From contig JAIWNE010000010.1 in NCBI GenBank assembly GCA_025331445.1, positions 496,001 through 560,000 of the forward strand: a stretch of DNA of 64,000 nt. The letters are read 5' to 3'. The notes below the pieces were generated by a model, which was not told where the DNA came from, did no database searches, and saw only the letters and a program-made list of their open reading frames with translations. A program made the position numbers and the translations under genes. Positions 34,756-46,631 of the stretch are shown in pieces. The first letter of the stretch is position 1, and each line of letters starts with the position of its first letter. The stretch comes from Blakeslea trispora. Its lineage: Eukaryota > Mucoromycota > Mucoromycetes > Mucorales > Choanephoraceae.

Positions 34756-35698
34756 ATTTCTAATGGAATACAAGCATCTTACTTCTAGTCACTTAAACGG
34801 ACTACGTTCAACAATAGCTTCAACATTCAAAACACTCCATCCCGACAAACCACCATTTGCAAAACATCCAATAATTACGGAATTCTTTCGAGACAAACGT
34901 TTCCAAGAGATACGAATCCCCAAGAAAAGCCAATTAGTCACTTGGGATATGGATGAAATGTTGGTTCATATCAAGTCAAGCTTACAGAACACCAAAGATC
35001 TAGAACTGTATAATTTGCAAATAAAAACAATTTTATTATTATGCTTAAGCACTATGGGTCGACCAAGAGGTGACATAGGCCGTAGTCAACACAGAGATGT
35101 ACAACTGGAGTTTTTCCAAAACGAGGTTAATTCGGCAACCATCATATTCCGCAAAGCAAAAGAAGTCAACATAAAAACATCCCAATTAGGGCTGATAGAA
35201 GAAGAGGACATGTGTCCAGTAAGGACACTATCATTGTTTATATCAAAATTTAGCTCTCTATGAAAAAACCTTTCAAAGGATCACACACTATTTTTAGCTT
35301 ACATCAATGATAACAATAAGGTCAGTTCCATCAGAGAATCTACGATTGCAGGTTGGATAAAAAAGGCAATGCAGCAAGCAGGAATCAACACAGAAGAATA
35401 CAAGCCACACTCAATCAGATCAGCAGCAAGCACGAAGGCAGTAGAAAAAGGTGTGAACATAGCGGCAGCCAAGCAACATGTCAATTGGATTAGGAAAGCT
35501 TTCGCATTTGAGAAGTACTACCTAAAACAACCAAAGAGTACAAAGATCATCAACTCAGTTTTTTCTATGTCTGAAAACCTTACCACATTTGGAGACGAGT
35601 CAGAGTCAAGAAGGATTGTTAAAGGTACGCCAAAAAATACTATAGTTGACTCTGACTCGTCTTCAAATGTGGTAAAGCCCACCCCATGGTACAAATAA
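34733..35698 (+). pseudogene. DIRS tyrosine recombinase, one in-frame stop
   Basis: The frame runs from MTSNRFFKFLMEYKHLTSSH through TILLLCLSTMGRPRGDI (the first catalytic Arg region) to PHSIRSAASTKAVEKG (His-x-x-Arg) and VNWIRKAFAFEKYYL (catalytic Tyr). A single TGA at 35261-35263 interrupts an otherwise continuous frame. DIRS elements use such recombinases instead of a DDE integrase to insert circular cDNA. Ends with a Ser/Asp-rich tail containing a hairpin-forming sequence. Confidence 0.75.
35580..35675. repeat. Inverted repeat (29-bp arms) at the end of the recombinase ORF
   Basis: Arms 35580-35608 and 35647-35675 are complementary with one mismatch and enclose a 38-nt loop. It encodes the Asp/Ser-rich tail of the recombinase and could also act as a transcription or cDNA secondary structure signal. 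Confidence 0.8.
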
Positions 35699-36017
35699 TG
35701 GTTCTGACCCCACCCTAAAAAAGAAATATCTACAAAAAATTGAACCCCTACTCGCCTTTTGAAGGTATGAAGAGGAAAAGGGACACTTATAGATGAAAAG
35801 AATTTATTTAGTTCAAAGTTTACATAAAAGGAAAACAAAAGCGTGGCTCTTGGAGCATTTACCATATTCTTCGACTCGTCTTCGTCAACTACAGTATTAT
35901 ACGGCTCAGGTTTTTTTTATCGTAGTGCGGATGCGAAAAAAGAATGAGATGAGCGGGTTTCAAATCTCTCGAATTCTTGAAAAACTGTATTGCTCGTTTG
36001 GAACACTAGGTTTACCT

Positions 36018-36578
36018 TTTGTTCTTGCCATGCGCTTCTTTTGTAAAAAATAAACCTGCTATGGATAGCTTGTGCTGGCTCAAGCTCGAAATTAGTTGGG
36101 GGCGCGACTTGTTGTACCTTTGAAATCCTTTCGTGTTCACCGACAAAGCAGGTTTATGATTGTTTTGCGGTGCTTTAGCTGTCATAGGGCTTGATGTGTT
36201 GTACCTCTGAAATCCAGTCTTGTTCTATTGGTGGCGAAAAGTAACCGTATTGGGTTCTGAGGGCTTTGTGAAAGGTCTACTTCAAATAGATCTTTTGCAG
36301 TTATAACACTGATCTCCCTTTTTTCTTTCTTCTTTGTTCTTGCCATGCGCTTCTTTTGTAAAAAATAAACCTGCTATGGATAGCTTGTGCTGGCTCAAGC
36401 TCGAAATTAGTTGGGGGCGCGACTTGTTGTACCTTTGAAATCCTTTCGTGTTCACCGACAAAGCAGGTTTATGATTGTTTTGCGGTGCTTTAGCTGTCAT
36501 AGGGCTTGATGTGTTGTACCTCTGAAATCCAGTCTTGTTCTATTGGTGGCGAAAAGTAACCGTATTGGGTTCTGAGGG
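36018..36578. repeat. Tandem 246-bp direct duplication, 315-bp period
   Basis: Copy 1 is 36018-36263 and copy 2 is 36333-36578; they appear identical over the whole length (start TTTGTTCTTGCCATGCGCTT, end GGTTCTGAGGG). Each copy contains an internal imperfect repeat (TTGTTGTACCTNTGAAATCC). On the minus strand it reads a Lys/Gln/Asn-rich peptide twice, with a CYNCK motif between copies. It lies downstream of the DIRS element and could belong to its 3' region. Confidence 0.85.
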
Positions 36579-37382
36579 AAGCAGCTTGGGGTCTGGGGTC
36601 TGGGAATAGATAGCCTTCACCTTCTTGTGGTTATTCCCGTAAGTAGAAGTTTTTTGCTTCGAAACTAAGAGAGGCTCGGTTTATTCAAGTAAAGAAGCTA
36701 AGTAGTTTTTATTACCTTTAAAAATTTGTCATTTAACATAGGGACCGCTACCTTTAATTATGTGCAGATTTAAACATGCAATACTTTGAAAACGAGGACA
36801 TGGAGTTGGCTGTGCATAATGTTTTGGTATTGTAATTATCTGTACAAGAAGCTTTGAGTAGGGCTGTGTTTCTTATGGAATATAAAGAATAGTTATCATC
36901 ATCAAAAGCTTTACGAAGGGAGACACTATGGCTCAGTTTTATCAGAGGGCAGATAATTCAAAGTGGATGTAACAATAACTTAAACCTTTCAGTATATAAC
37001 TCAATTGAGTCATTTTTCACGCTCAAACCAGTGAAACTTTACCAAGCTTGAAACATTTGTTTCATACGTGTGGTATAATATATAATGCGTAAACCTTTCT
37101 AGCAGTTTGACGGATCCTCTAATTCTGAGTATTGGATTGATTGTCAAATCCATATTTCAATACTTGATGATAAGCAATAAAACAGATAATTATGATAATT
37201 AGAGAATTGCACATTCAAGGCTAAAAGACATTGTAATGGTATAATTTTAATGAAGAGAAAGCTACTCTGCAAATAAATTTGTTCTAAAACTCAAAAATTT
37301 CAAAATCAACTTTAAGGGCCTCATTGATGATAGCTCACGCAAATGAAGTCGAGTCGCATACATGAACCCAGGTCTTTTGGCA
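36579..37382. other. Intergenic stretch with a MULE terminal-repeat tip
   Basis: No gene recognised. Contains TTTAACATAGGGACCGC (about 36730-36746), identical to the outer tip of MULE 2 and its preceding TTT. Confidence 0.5.
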
Positions 37383-39000
37383 TCATGTGCTGGCTATTTT
37401 GATTATTTTCATTTCAGTTTCAATTTCAGGTCTACCATTAAAGTGTAGATTCAAATCAGGGAACCGCTGGACTGCATGATCTTGCTGCATCGACCTTGTC
37501 ACATATATTTTTACATTCAGTTTAGCCGGCAATAGAGCATTCCAAATTTGTTGATTCCATCGAGAGAACGTGGTCATAAAAGGATTTATTTCATCTATAA
37601 GGAAACAAGGTAAGCGATATGATTTTTTAAAGACCTGCTTGCTATTATGTACTTTACTAATACATCTGATGGACCAATAAAGATTAACGGAACTGCTGGC
37701 CACTGTGCCTATACCGTTTGATCTTCTTTGAACTATTGAGATGGCCGGAGTAACACCGATTCCGGTTGAAGACAAAGCGATGACAGAGTAGTCTTCAACA
37801 AGGAAGTTGAGGACCATACAATCCATCAAAATAAACCTTGACCTCATTTGCTGGTTTGCTATCAGCAAAAGATACATCCAAAAGTTCTTGTGTCTTGTTG
37901 CCTAACGATTTAATATGTATGGATGCTATTTTATTTTTTACAATTGATGTAAAGCGCTTTTTTAAACAAGAGGAGTCAGTAAGATATGAAGTCTGCTGCA
38001 ATTGTAACAAGCCAGTCGTTTCACTTGTCTTTCTGGCGACACCCACATCTTGCTCTTCTGATTTGCTTGTCTCTTGAAGTGTTTTAAATATCTCGGAGAT
38101 TGTAAATGATGCCAGTTCATATATTCCCAAAGCCTGCGCTTGTTCGATACAATGGCAGCAAACAGATATTGTCATGGCTTGAAATGATCCAAAAGCCTGT
38201 TTTGAAAAGAAATCTGCACGATGCCATCTTGGGTTGCGGTTGGAGGAACGACCTGTTGAACTGAGACAAAGGAAGACTTGATGAACCATGACTTGTAGAA
38301 ACGAACAGCTCTATCGGCTAGCCAAAGACTGACGGGTGCCACACAAAAGGCAAGACAGGTTGGATAATGCCAACACGTAAAGACAATAGCAATCACAAGA
38401 AATAGAACATGAGAATAGTAAAACACCTCAAAATGATTTCGGCGAATGTACTCAATGGATGATGCAAACATGATGATGTATGCAACAGTTGCTTTTGTGC
38501 CAGCTGTGTATTCAATATCTTGAAAGAAAGCATCGAACCAACTGTATCTTATGTTATAAGCATAACAGCTATATATCCATGTTAATTCAAACCCTACTGT
38601 TGTCTATGTCAACTTCTTACTTACACTCTGTATGCAAAATGGGGTATAAAGGTCAAGAACCCAATTCTAGCAAAAATACGATGGAGCGGCATCAGCTCTT
38701 CAAATGTTAGTCCGCAGATTTTTTTTTGGCAATAAAGAGTTCCTCTTAGCAAAGAAAAACACCAAGCTCCAGTCATCCATACCAATGAAAACTGCTCGAC
38801 GGTCAATAATAGCAATATGGTATGGAGCAAACTCGTACGGATAAACAACAGAAATGAAATACAAGTTGATCATGCCAAACAAGACGATTCCTAAGATATG
38901 TTTGACAGAGATGAGCTCTTTCGTGAACGGTATACGCACGACATAATTGAGACTATTTAGCAGTCTGGGGATGTGTGTTTCCAGACCTGAGTCGTCCCTC
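37383..39000 (-). pseudogene. Ferric reductase (FRE/NOX family) pseudogene
   Basis: Minus-strand pieces line up along a ferric-chelate reductase: RIPFTKELISVKHILGI, MDDWSLVFFFAKRNSLL, LTFEELMPLHRIFARIGF, SIEYIRRNHFEVFYYSH (a haem-ligand His helix), FTCWHYP, then VYFDGLYG and STGIGVTPAISIVQRR (NAD(P)H-binding). The pieces are in three frames. Breaks include an A9 run near 38720, an in-frame stop after HFKP near 38173 and a shift near 37810. The C-terminal last about 80 residues of the NAD domain are missing. It is a decayed copy of a membrane enzyme that reduces Fe(III) for uptake. Confidence 0.8.
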
Positions 39001-39744
39001 TTTTCATGAATGCGTCAGTTCCGAATACGATAGATCCTCAGCCTGCTGACTTGATAGTATATACAATAGGCGATAAACATGGACCAGCAAAAGAAAGCAT
39101 ATGCCATGCCCAAGATCCAGAAATTTGTTCATGTTCTTATGTAAGGCAGCTTAAGCTCCATTTTGGGACTCACTATATATATTTGTCTAAGATAGAAAAA
39201 AGGAGCAGAAAGTGAAGAAAAGCGAAGACTGAAGTTGCTGGGCTTTTTTAAGAGTCAAATTATACATGTTTTTCCTTACACCTTTAATAGATTGATCTCC
39301 GATTGTCTAGACAATCTGATAATCTGATAAATGAAACAGCTGCAAAGTAAGGCGAAAGAATAAATAGAGGAGATAAAGCAAATTTCTCTTAACTATGCAA
39401 CTTTAGAGAATATTTTATGAGAGCATAGTTGACCAATGCGAATTATGGTTTTCATCTTGCAACCGGTAAGTGCTCATTCTGCTTATGTTTTAATAAAAGG
39501 AAAAAAAAAAAACTACAAACCATACGTGTGATTGCTACAAAGTCCAGCCAAAAAATTATTTACTCTAAGATTTTAAACACCCAAATGATCAAATGAATTA
39601 GTACACTGTTTGATCAAGACTTGGTGCTGGTATAACCCTTGTGGCTTACACCAAAGGATCAGCCATGCTCATCAAGCCAAATTACAAATTGTCAATAGAC
39701 CATTTTCTTATTTACCTGGCATTCAATCACTGCAGAACGTCTGG
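39001..39744. other. Intergenic stretch
   Basis: No gene recognised. A small plus-strand ORF (39006-39215) has no family resemblance. The region just before 39745 is the start of the ORF that ends in the dispersed repeat. Confidence 0.4.
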
Positions 39745-39861
39745 TGGCGTATTAAATTATTGCTGGTGGGTGGTACATGAAACTCCAAATGATGTTTTGC
39801 AATCACGCCAACAAAACAATAAAGAGCGCATCTAAAAGACAACTCAACCTCTTTCTCTTAA
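39641..39861 (+). repeat. Dispersed 117-bp repeat, copy B, inside a short ORF
   Basis: Positions 39745-39861 repeat 16782-16898. Here the conserved peptide is the tail of a 64-aa ORF (39641-39835) that starts MAYTKGSAMLIKPNYK. The shared stop codon and frame suggest both are remnants of one repeated gene or element; the N-terminal parts do not match. Confidence 0.75.
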
Positions 39862-41152
39862 AAAGAGCAATTATATTATTTCAAATTCTACCTTTTCCTA
39901 TGATAAACCATGATGCCTTTCAAATGTAAGCAAGTTATTATAAAAAGTTTGGGTAAATCCAAGAAGCAATGGATATCGTGTTCAAGTTCCCCCCTTTTTT
40001 TCTTTTATGACTTTGTACACAAAGAACCATCATTTTGTTGTTGTATCCAAACTATAAACAATGAAAGATAGTTAAACCACTTTTCCCTCAACAAAATAGT
40101 TATCCAAGGTGATAAAACAAGACCTATGAAGGCGGGATAGGGTTTTCTCTTATCAGGTCTAGTGAGCTTTCATGATGAATTTTTTTTTTACAGTCAAACA
40201 TCCTTCTTTTTTTTTAATAAGATAAAGGTGTCTTTTGGTATGAACAATGAAATAAAAAAAAAGATAACGCTGTCATACACTCAAACTCCTTGGTTGTTCT
40301 TTAAGCCTATTGATTGTTGGCAGTGCCACCCACGTGCAATTACTACTCCCATGATCTTTCAAAAAAAAAAACAGAGCATACTTCTTTGGATTTGCTAAGG
40401 TTGTACTCGTTTTCATCCTACGAAATGGGCTAAATTAAGCTAGGAATGATGAATTGGATAACATCTTTACTAGTAAATTAAGAAAGTTTGTTCTTGATCT
40501 AGAATAGTGGTTAAATTCACCTGGATGATAACAATGAAAAAAAAAAAAAGATGGATACTTCTTCAAGATATCACTCTGAAGACTCAAATGATAAGGACCC
40601 ATAAGAGTGCTAAATAACGCATTGCACAACTCTTTCTGGAGAGTGTTTCTGTAAGACTCTAGTATAAGCTTTATTCAATTGCTGTTAGTGGATATCAAAG
40701 AAGGTCGCATTGACCTTTTTCAAAAATATAACTAGTTATGTCAATAATTTCCGAAAACAGCCTTTGTCCTGATTGGTTCCAAAACACAGTCCGAGATGAT
40801 AACGAAAAAAAAAAAATTCAGGAGTAAAGAAGGGGGGAAATCTCTCACTTTTTCTTATCAATGCTTGAGAAATTTTTAATGCTGATTGGCTCTCTTTCTT
40901 GAGCAAGTTATTTCAATCACAAAATGCTCATTTTATGAAAAAAACGTTTTTTAGCTTTTTTAAAATACCGTCATTCTACTGCAATTTTTTTTTTTTTTAT
41001 ATGATAACAAAGCGCACGTTTTTGCGTGAGATAAGGGAAATATGACGCGGGTGAATAAAGTATATATAAAAAAAAGAGCGAATTTTAAATGATTTTCTTT
41101 TTTTTTCTTTTTTTCTTTAAGCTTTCTTGTTATAAAATTCAATTTTAAAAGA
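39862..41152. other. Intergenic stretch upstream of the ECL1-like gene
   Basis: AT-rich, with several A and T homopolymers and CCAAT-like sites (for example GATTGG near 40773 and 40882). It presumably contains the ECL1-like promoter. No gene recognised. Confidence 0.4.
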
Positions 41153-41569
41153 ATGGCAGATCTCAATTGGTGTACTTTTTGTGATAATGCCATTAGTCCA
41201 TTCTCTGTAAGTTTTTGTGTAAAATGACACTATTCTTTTTACTTACTTTTTTTTTTTATCTAGGAATCACTTTATTGTAGTGAATCATGCTTGCGCTCTG
41301 ATGCACTTCGAAATCATCCTTTACTTGGTTACACTTACCCCGAATTTACTGACTTCCCTCGACCTAGCAACAAACTTCACCTATCATCACCTAAATTAAG
41401 TTATTCCAATTGTTCATCACTCGCTTCTTCACCAGCATTGACAGCCACATCTCATGAATCTAGCTCACCGCCTAAATTCTCCTTACTATCATCCTCACAT
41501 ACATTACCACCTATCATCACTCCAGCTACAGCTAAACCGACTCAATTTCATTATGTCTCTTTTTCATGA
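41153..41569 (+). CDS. ECL1-type life-span regulatory zinc-binding protein
   Basis: Two exons (41153-41206, 41264-41569) encode 119 aa. The N-terminus MADLNWCTFCDNAISPFS, then ESLYCSESCLRSDAL, matches the fungal ECL1/ECL2/ECL3 family, small proteins with a C-x2-C...C-x3-C zinc motif linked in yeast to extended chronological lifespan and metal or nutrient stress. The remainder is a Ser/Pro/Thr-rich tail. The short length is normal for the family. The next gene is convergent. Confidence 0.8.
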
Positions 41570-41872
41570 TGCATTGATTGGATACCATTTCTCCCCCTAT
41601 TTTTTTTTTATATCATTTCATTCTATCTTCAACCAATCATTTTACTTGGATCCAACATTCAATTTCTATATTTGTATCTGGCCAGAACCCAGAACTCTAT
41701 TCCCCCCCTTCTCTCTTTTAAAAAAAAGAGTCATGTAAATACCATTTTGTACACTAAGCTATATAAAAATAAAACATCCCCCCTTTTTTTACTAAAGAAT
41801 ATACACATAATGAATTAGCTGCTATTATTATTGATGAATATACAAAAGGGGGGGAATTCTATCACTTTATTA

Positions 41873-42805
41873 TTATAAAAAATAATCAATCTAAAGAAGA
41901 AAAAGTAAGCAACAGTAGATAACCAACACACATATTTACTTACTTTGCCAGGCACAGAAGCATTATTCTCAATCATTCGATCATTTTCTGGTGCAGCATC
42001 AAACACATTAAAGAACCTTTCACCAGACACACTGACCTCCAGAATAGAAGCCAGATTACCACATCGATAACAGTAATTGGGTGCAGACCAGACAGTCGAC
42101 AGTTTATCATCAAACAAAACTTGATAGCCTGCATTACACAACTGATGGGCTCGTAAAATATGATCCATTTGATTCAGATGTAAGAATCGATTGACAACCT
42201 GACTACCAAACATATACCCTGCTCCCCTAAGTGACAACTCATTTTTTTAAATCATCACATCAACAAGGGGGGATTCAATCTTACCTTGCAGAAATAGCGA
42301 ATTCTTCTTTATCAGGATCTGGATCAGACCAGACAAGATCTGCCATAGCACCCTCATGTGGAATCTCTTTAAATCGATCAATGATCTTGATCTGATCCAA
42401 TACATGAATGGTAGGAGATAAGCCTAACGAGAATTAGAATCAACATCTGTTTGTTTTTGAAATGTATTGCCTTACCTCCATGAACACAAAACAGACTGTT
42501 GTCAATGACCACTGACAATGTCAAGAAATCAAACATGTCAGTGAAATATTTCCATACATTGGCTGAACCATACTTTCGAACACATTCTGCATAAAACCCA
42601 TAGGTCTAAATCATGTTAAACAACCCCTTTTTACTGATAAACATCAACACAACTCACCTGAGTGACTGCTCTTGATTCATGATTGCCTCTGACAAGTTGA
42701 ACACGGTCTGGGTATCTTAATTTCAAACATGTCAAGAGTGAAATAGTCTCTATACTGTACAATCCTCTATCCACATAATCACCTAGCCTGGGGAGTTCAG
42801 TGGTC

Positions 42806-42837
<32 letters not shown>

Positions 42838-43132
42838 ACCAAGAAAAAGATAGTTTGTATCAGGACAATAGCCTCCTATACGAAATATCTCAATCAAGTC
42901 ATAGTATTGTCTAAAGAAAAAAAGATGAACAAGACAGAATACGCTTTCTCTTTGGATGTTTTTACCCATGAATATCGCCTACAACTGTCACTGGTGCCTT
43001 GATATGAACCACATTACTCTCAGTCAATAAGAGTTCTTTTGTTCGTTCACACACTTCTTTAAGTACGCAATCAGCAAGAAGTTGCTTTTTATATAATCTT
43101 TCTAAACAGGCATCGAGATCTAAGGCTACCAT
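41873..43132 (-). CDS. PPG1: PP2A-like Ser/Thr protein phosphatase catalytic subunit (PPG1 type)
   Basis: Seven exons: 43132-42966, 42910-42840, 42782-42658, 42605-42476, 42423-42285, 42226-41944 and 41890-41873, giving 310 aa. All phosphatase signatures are present: [69 protein letters not shown] and [16 protein letters not shown]. The last tiny exon (18 bp) adds IDYFL, the methylatable C-terminus of the PP2A/PP4/PP6 group. The start [19 protein letters not shown] and [13 protein letters not shown] favour PPG1 over SIT4 or PP4. PPG1-type enzymes act in glycogen regulation and in the Far complex; that role is family knowledge. Confidence 0.9.
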
Positions 43133-44021
43133 GAAGTGCAATCCATGAACTTTACTAATAAAAAAAAAAAAAAGAAAGAAAAAAAGAAGGCAATAATAAT
43201 AAAAAAAGTCCTCCTATTTCAACTTCCTCCCCCTCCTTTCTCTTCATTTTATCAAATTGCACAAGTTATCTGATGAGGTTATAAGGAGTGATGACAACTC
43301 TCTAAAGACACTCTTCTCCCCCTTTCTAAATCATTTTATTTGGACCATCTAAACCTCATTCTGATGGCAAGGTTTTTTTTATCATGGCTAGTACTTTTTT
43401 CCTGACTGAGTTAGAAAGTTGCATTCAAGCAGAAAGAAATGCAGCTTCCCTCCTCCTTTTTTTTTTTAAAGGATGACTCTATCTTGCTTGTGTTCAATAA
43501 AAAGTAACTAAAGAAAGTCTTTGATTCGAATGATGGATCTGTTTAAATCTCAATAGTTATGGCATAAATAAATAAACAATTTGATGATCTTGCTTAATAG
43601 TTCTTGAACTCTCATTCATTCACTCAATGCCATGCCAAATAGCTTTGTTTGATTGTTGTAACTCATTTGCTTGAGTTTTCATGGATTGTATTAGGAAAGC
43701 AATTTCTTCTTTGTGACTACAGAACCGCAGTATTCAAGGTGATTCAATTAAGGTTTTCTGCTAAGAGAGGAAACTATCTAACCCTTAAAAAGAAACAAAA
43801 TATCCATAGCAAGTTATGTGTGCGCTACAACCAATCATCATCATAAAGAAATCATTGTCTTGAGGGTAAAGTCGGCGTATTGTCCGTAAAATCAAAAAAA
43901 AAAAAAATTGTTGCTGCGGCTGATTATTAATGTAATCCGATTCTATATAAAAGAAAAAAGAAAAAAAAAGTAGTCATTTTTTTATTATTCTTCTTCCTTT
44001 CAAAACTAAACTTTATCTACT
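43133..44021. promoter_or_regulatory. Divergent promoter region, PPG1-type / REI1 genes
   Basis: About 890 bp between divergently transcribed genes. It has many A/T homopolymers, and a TATATAAAAG-like sequence near 43944 lies about 75 bp before the REI1 start. No ORF with support. Confidence 0.45.
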
Positions 44022-45357
44022 ATGCAGACAGAAAATTTTTACAACTCACAACACTCTAATCCCTTAAAGCCTCGCAACAACTTGTTTACGTGTCTTGCTT
44101 GTCAAGTAGCCTTTCCTTCAACCGAACGTCAACGTACTCATTACCGTACAGACTGGCACAAGTATAACTTGAAGAGAAAGATAGCTCAATTACCTTCTGT
44201 TACTGCCGAACAGTTTGCTCAGAAAGTGTTGGGTAAAAAGTGATATAGGATTTCTCTTTTGTTATCATTAGACTCATCTATTTTTCTATTCTAGCTCAAC
44301 AAACAAAAGGTAGAGAAGAAGAAGAAAGACAAGGTCTTGTCTATGAATGCACTGTTTGCAGGTAAAAAAGAAAGCAAGTGAAGAGTTATCAAGAGAATTT
44401 AAAACCTCGGATCTATAGAAAATCCTATTTCTCTGAAAATGCCTTTTCAAATCACTTGATATCCAAGAAACACAAAGAACTTGAATTTCAAGCAGACAAA
44501 CAAGCACCCCATTCACCTGTATCTCAACGAAAAGAAGCCACCTTGTTTTCGGATGCTGAAGATGACCTGACCGATACCGAAACACACTCGATTGTATCCT
44601 CTCATCCAGATCACCCTCCAAGCACTGAACGTTGTCTGTTCTGTCAGAGAATGCATGCTGATTTCGAATCGAATGTGAAGCATATGCATCTTGTTCATGG
44701 TTTCTTTTTACCTGATATTGAATATCTTCAAGATGCACCCGGCTTGATCTTGTATCTGGCAGAAAAGATTGAAGACAGTATCTGTCTCTATTGTAATGGA
44801 CGTGGTAAAGAATGGAAATCACCTGCTGCTGTTCGTAAACATATGGTAAGAAGAAAGCCACGAATAAAACAGCGGGAGATTCACACTATATTTAGTTGGA
44901 TAAAGGACATTGTAAGATGGCTTACGACGAATCGGAAGATCCGGAAGAACTACTCCAGTTTTATGATTTCGGTCTGATGTCCGAACAAGATTTCGAGGCT
45001 GCCATGATCGATACCACACCCACCTCTGAAGATGAGATCCTGTTGGCATCAGGTGAACGAGTGGGTCATCGTCGATTTATGCGACACTATAAGCAAAAGA
45101 CCAGAAAGCCTCTGGAGAGTACACGGAATCCATCTTCTTTATTGATCACAGAAAACCAAGAGATGCCTCCCTTTGAACCACGTAATCGAAAGGAACGTCG
45201 TAGTAAATTGGCTATCACGGACGGTCAATCTATATCCAATCCAGACATGTTGGCTCAATTACCTGAAGCCGTACAAAAGCAACAGTTCCGTAGACAAGTC
45301 AGTGAACGAAACAATTTTGTAGCCACAGCTCGTCTTCGTATTCAAAATCCTATCTAG
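44022..45357 (+). CDS. REI1: Cytoplasmic 60S ribosome biogenesis factor REI1 (ZNF622 family)
   Basis: Four exons (44022-44232, 44295-44361, 44419-44845, 44896-45357) give 388 aa. Four C2H2-type fingers are in the family order: CLACQVAFPSTERQRTHYRT, CTVCRKSYFSENAFSNHL, CLFCQRMHADFESNVKHMH and CLYCNGRGKEWKSPAAVRKH. The splice before LDKGHCKM completes the last finger. A basic C-terminus with FEPRNRKERR and RRQVSERNNF follows, as in REI1. REI1 helps release Arx1/Alb1 and inspects the exit tunnel of the nascent 60S subunit in the cytoplasm. Confidence 0.9.
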
Positions 45358-46631
45358 AATATCAGTGTTTGGGATTCTTTATATTTTTTTTTGTGTATAT
45401 AGTGTGACAATAAAATTGAAATAATAGGGTGTTGCTATTCTTTAGAATTGATTTTTTTTATTTCATAAAGAAAACTTGACTGTTTAATATGAATATTTGG
45501 ATAAGCAAATTTGAAAAAGAAAGTGTCTTGAATGGGGGTATTGTGAAAGGAAGGGGGGTTCATCTAGGTGATTTCACTATTAACAGTGCAAACTATCAAG
45601 ACAACTTTTCTTTTTCATGAGATGGATCCATCTAAAAAAAAAAAGAAAACTCTCTAGGAGAGTGGCATCCTATCTTAACACTGATATACAAGCAAGATAT
45701 TCATCATTCAAAATTCTTTTATCAAAATAACAACTACAACAAATGTCCATTAAAAAGAAAAGAGCCATGATAATATCTCCCACCATCTATTGTTTGGTTT
45801 CACTCTTTTTTCTTTAAAAGGTTTTGTCAGTTCATTTGTGGTAACTCATTTATATAGATAGCCGCCATCCTATCAACATAAAATCCTATGATTCACCAGA
45901 GGTAAATAAAAAAGAAATGAGTGAATTCATCAAAGAAATGCTATAATAAAGAATGTATGCCTATTGACACGCTGTGTAAGGCATTCGTTTCTCTTTCACA
46001 TTGATTTTTAAAAAAGAAAAAAAAATGATGACGTTGCAAATGCTTTCGATAGACTTTATCATTGTCCCTCCTTATCTTTAAAAATTGCTGATACCAGAAA
46101 GAATTCATCTAGTTCAGATAGCTGATATTTTTTTTTTGCAGAGAGGAGAAGAGGGGGGGGGATAACAGCGGAGTATATGCAGTCGATCCATGTATCACTT
46201 GTAACTTTCAAGTGGAGCTTAACTGTCAAAAAAAAAAAAGAAGGCAAGTGCATAACCCCCCCCTCCCTCTTTCTTTTAATAATAAAACAAATCATTTCAA
46301 ACTCTTTTTAAAAGAGAAAAGAAGCCATGTCAATTGAGTCAAACTGGCCTGTATTTTGAATTCATCCCAGCTTAATAAACAACACATGCGCTACAACAAA
46401 GAGATTGAATAAGATGGATTCAATCTATCTTTGTATGTGTAACATTGTAAATCATTTGTTGACTGCATCCCCCCCTCCTTTAATTTTTTTACTCATCTAA
46501 ACCTGTTTGCTAATTTTACAGCTTATTTAAAATGAGCCAATGAAATAACAAGGAAAGCCATTTTGTTTTGAAACTAAAAAAGAGCATGTATCACTTTATA
46601 AAAAAGAAATTCAAGAAAACTAATCATATTC
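45358..46631. other. Long convergent intergenic stretch
   Basis: About 1.3 kb between the 3' ends of REI1 and the questin-oxidase-like gene. AT-rich with homopolymers and a G run near 46153-46160. An AATAAA-type signal is near 45410 (CAATAAAATTG). No gene recognised. Confidence 0.45.

Noticed and set aside
39006..39215. Plus-strand 69-aa ORF with several Cys and His
   Set aside because: No recognisable motif spacing; likely chance in the ferric reductase pseudogene flank.
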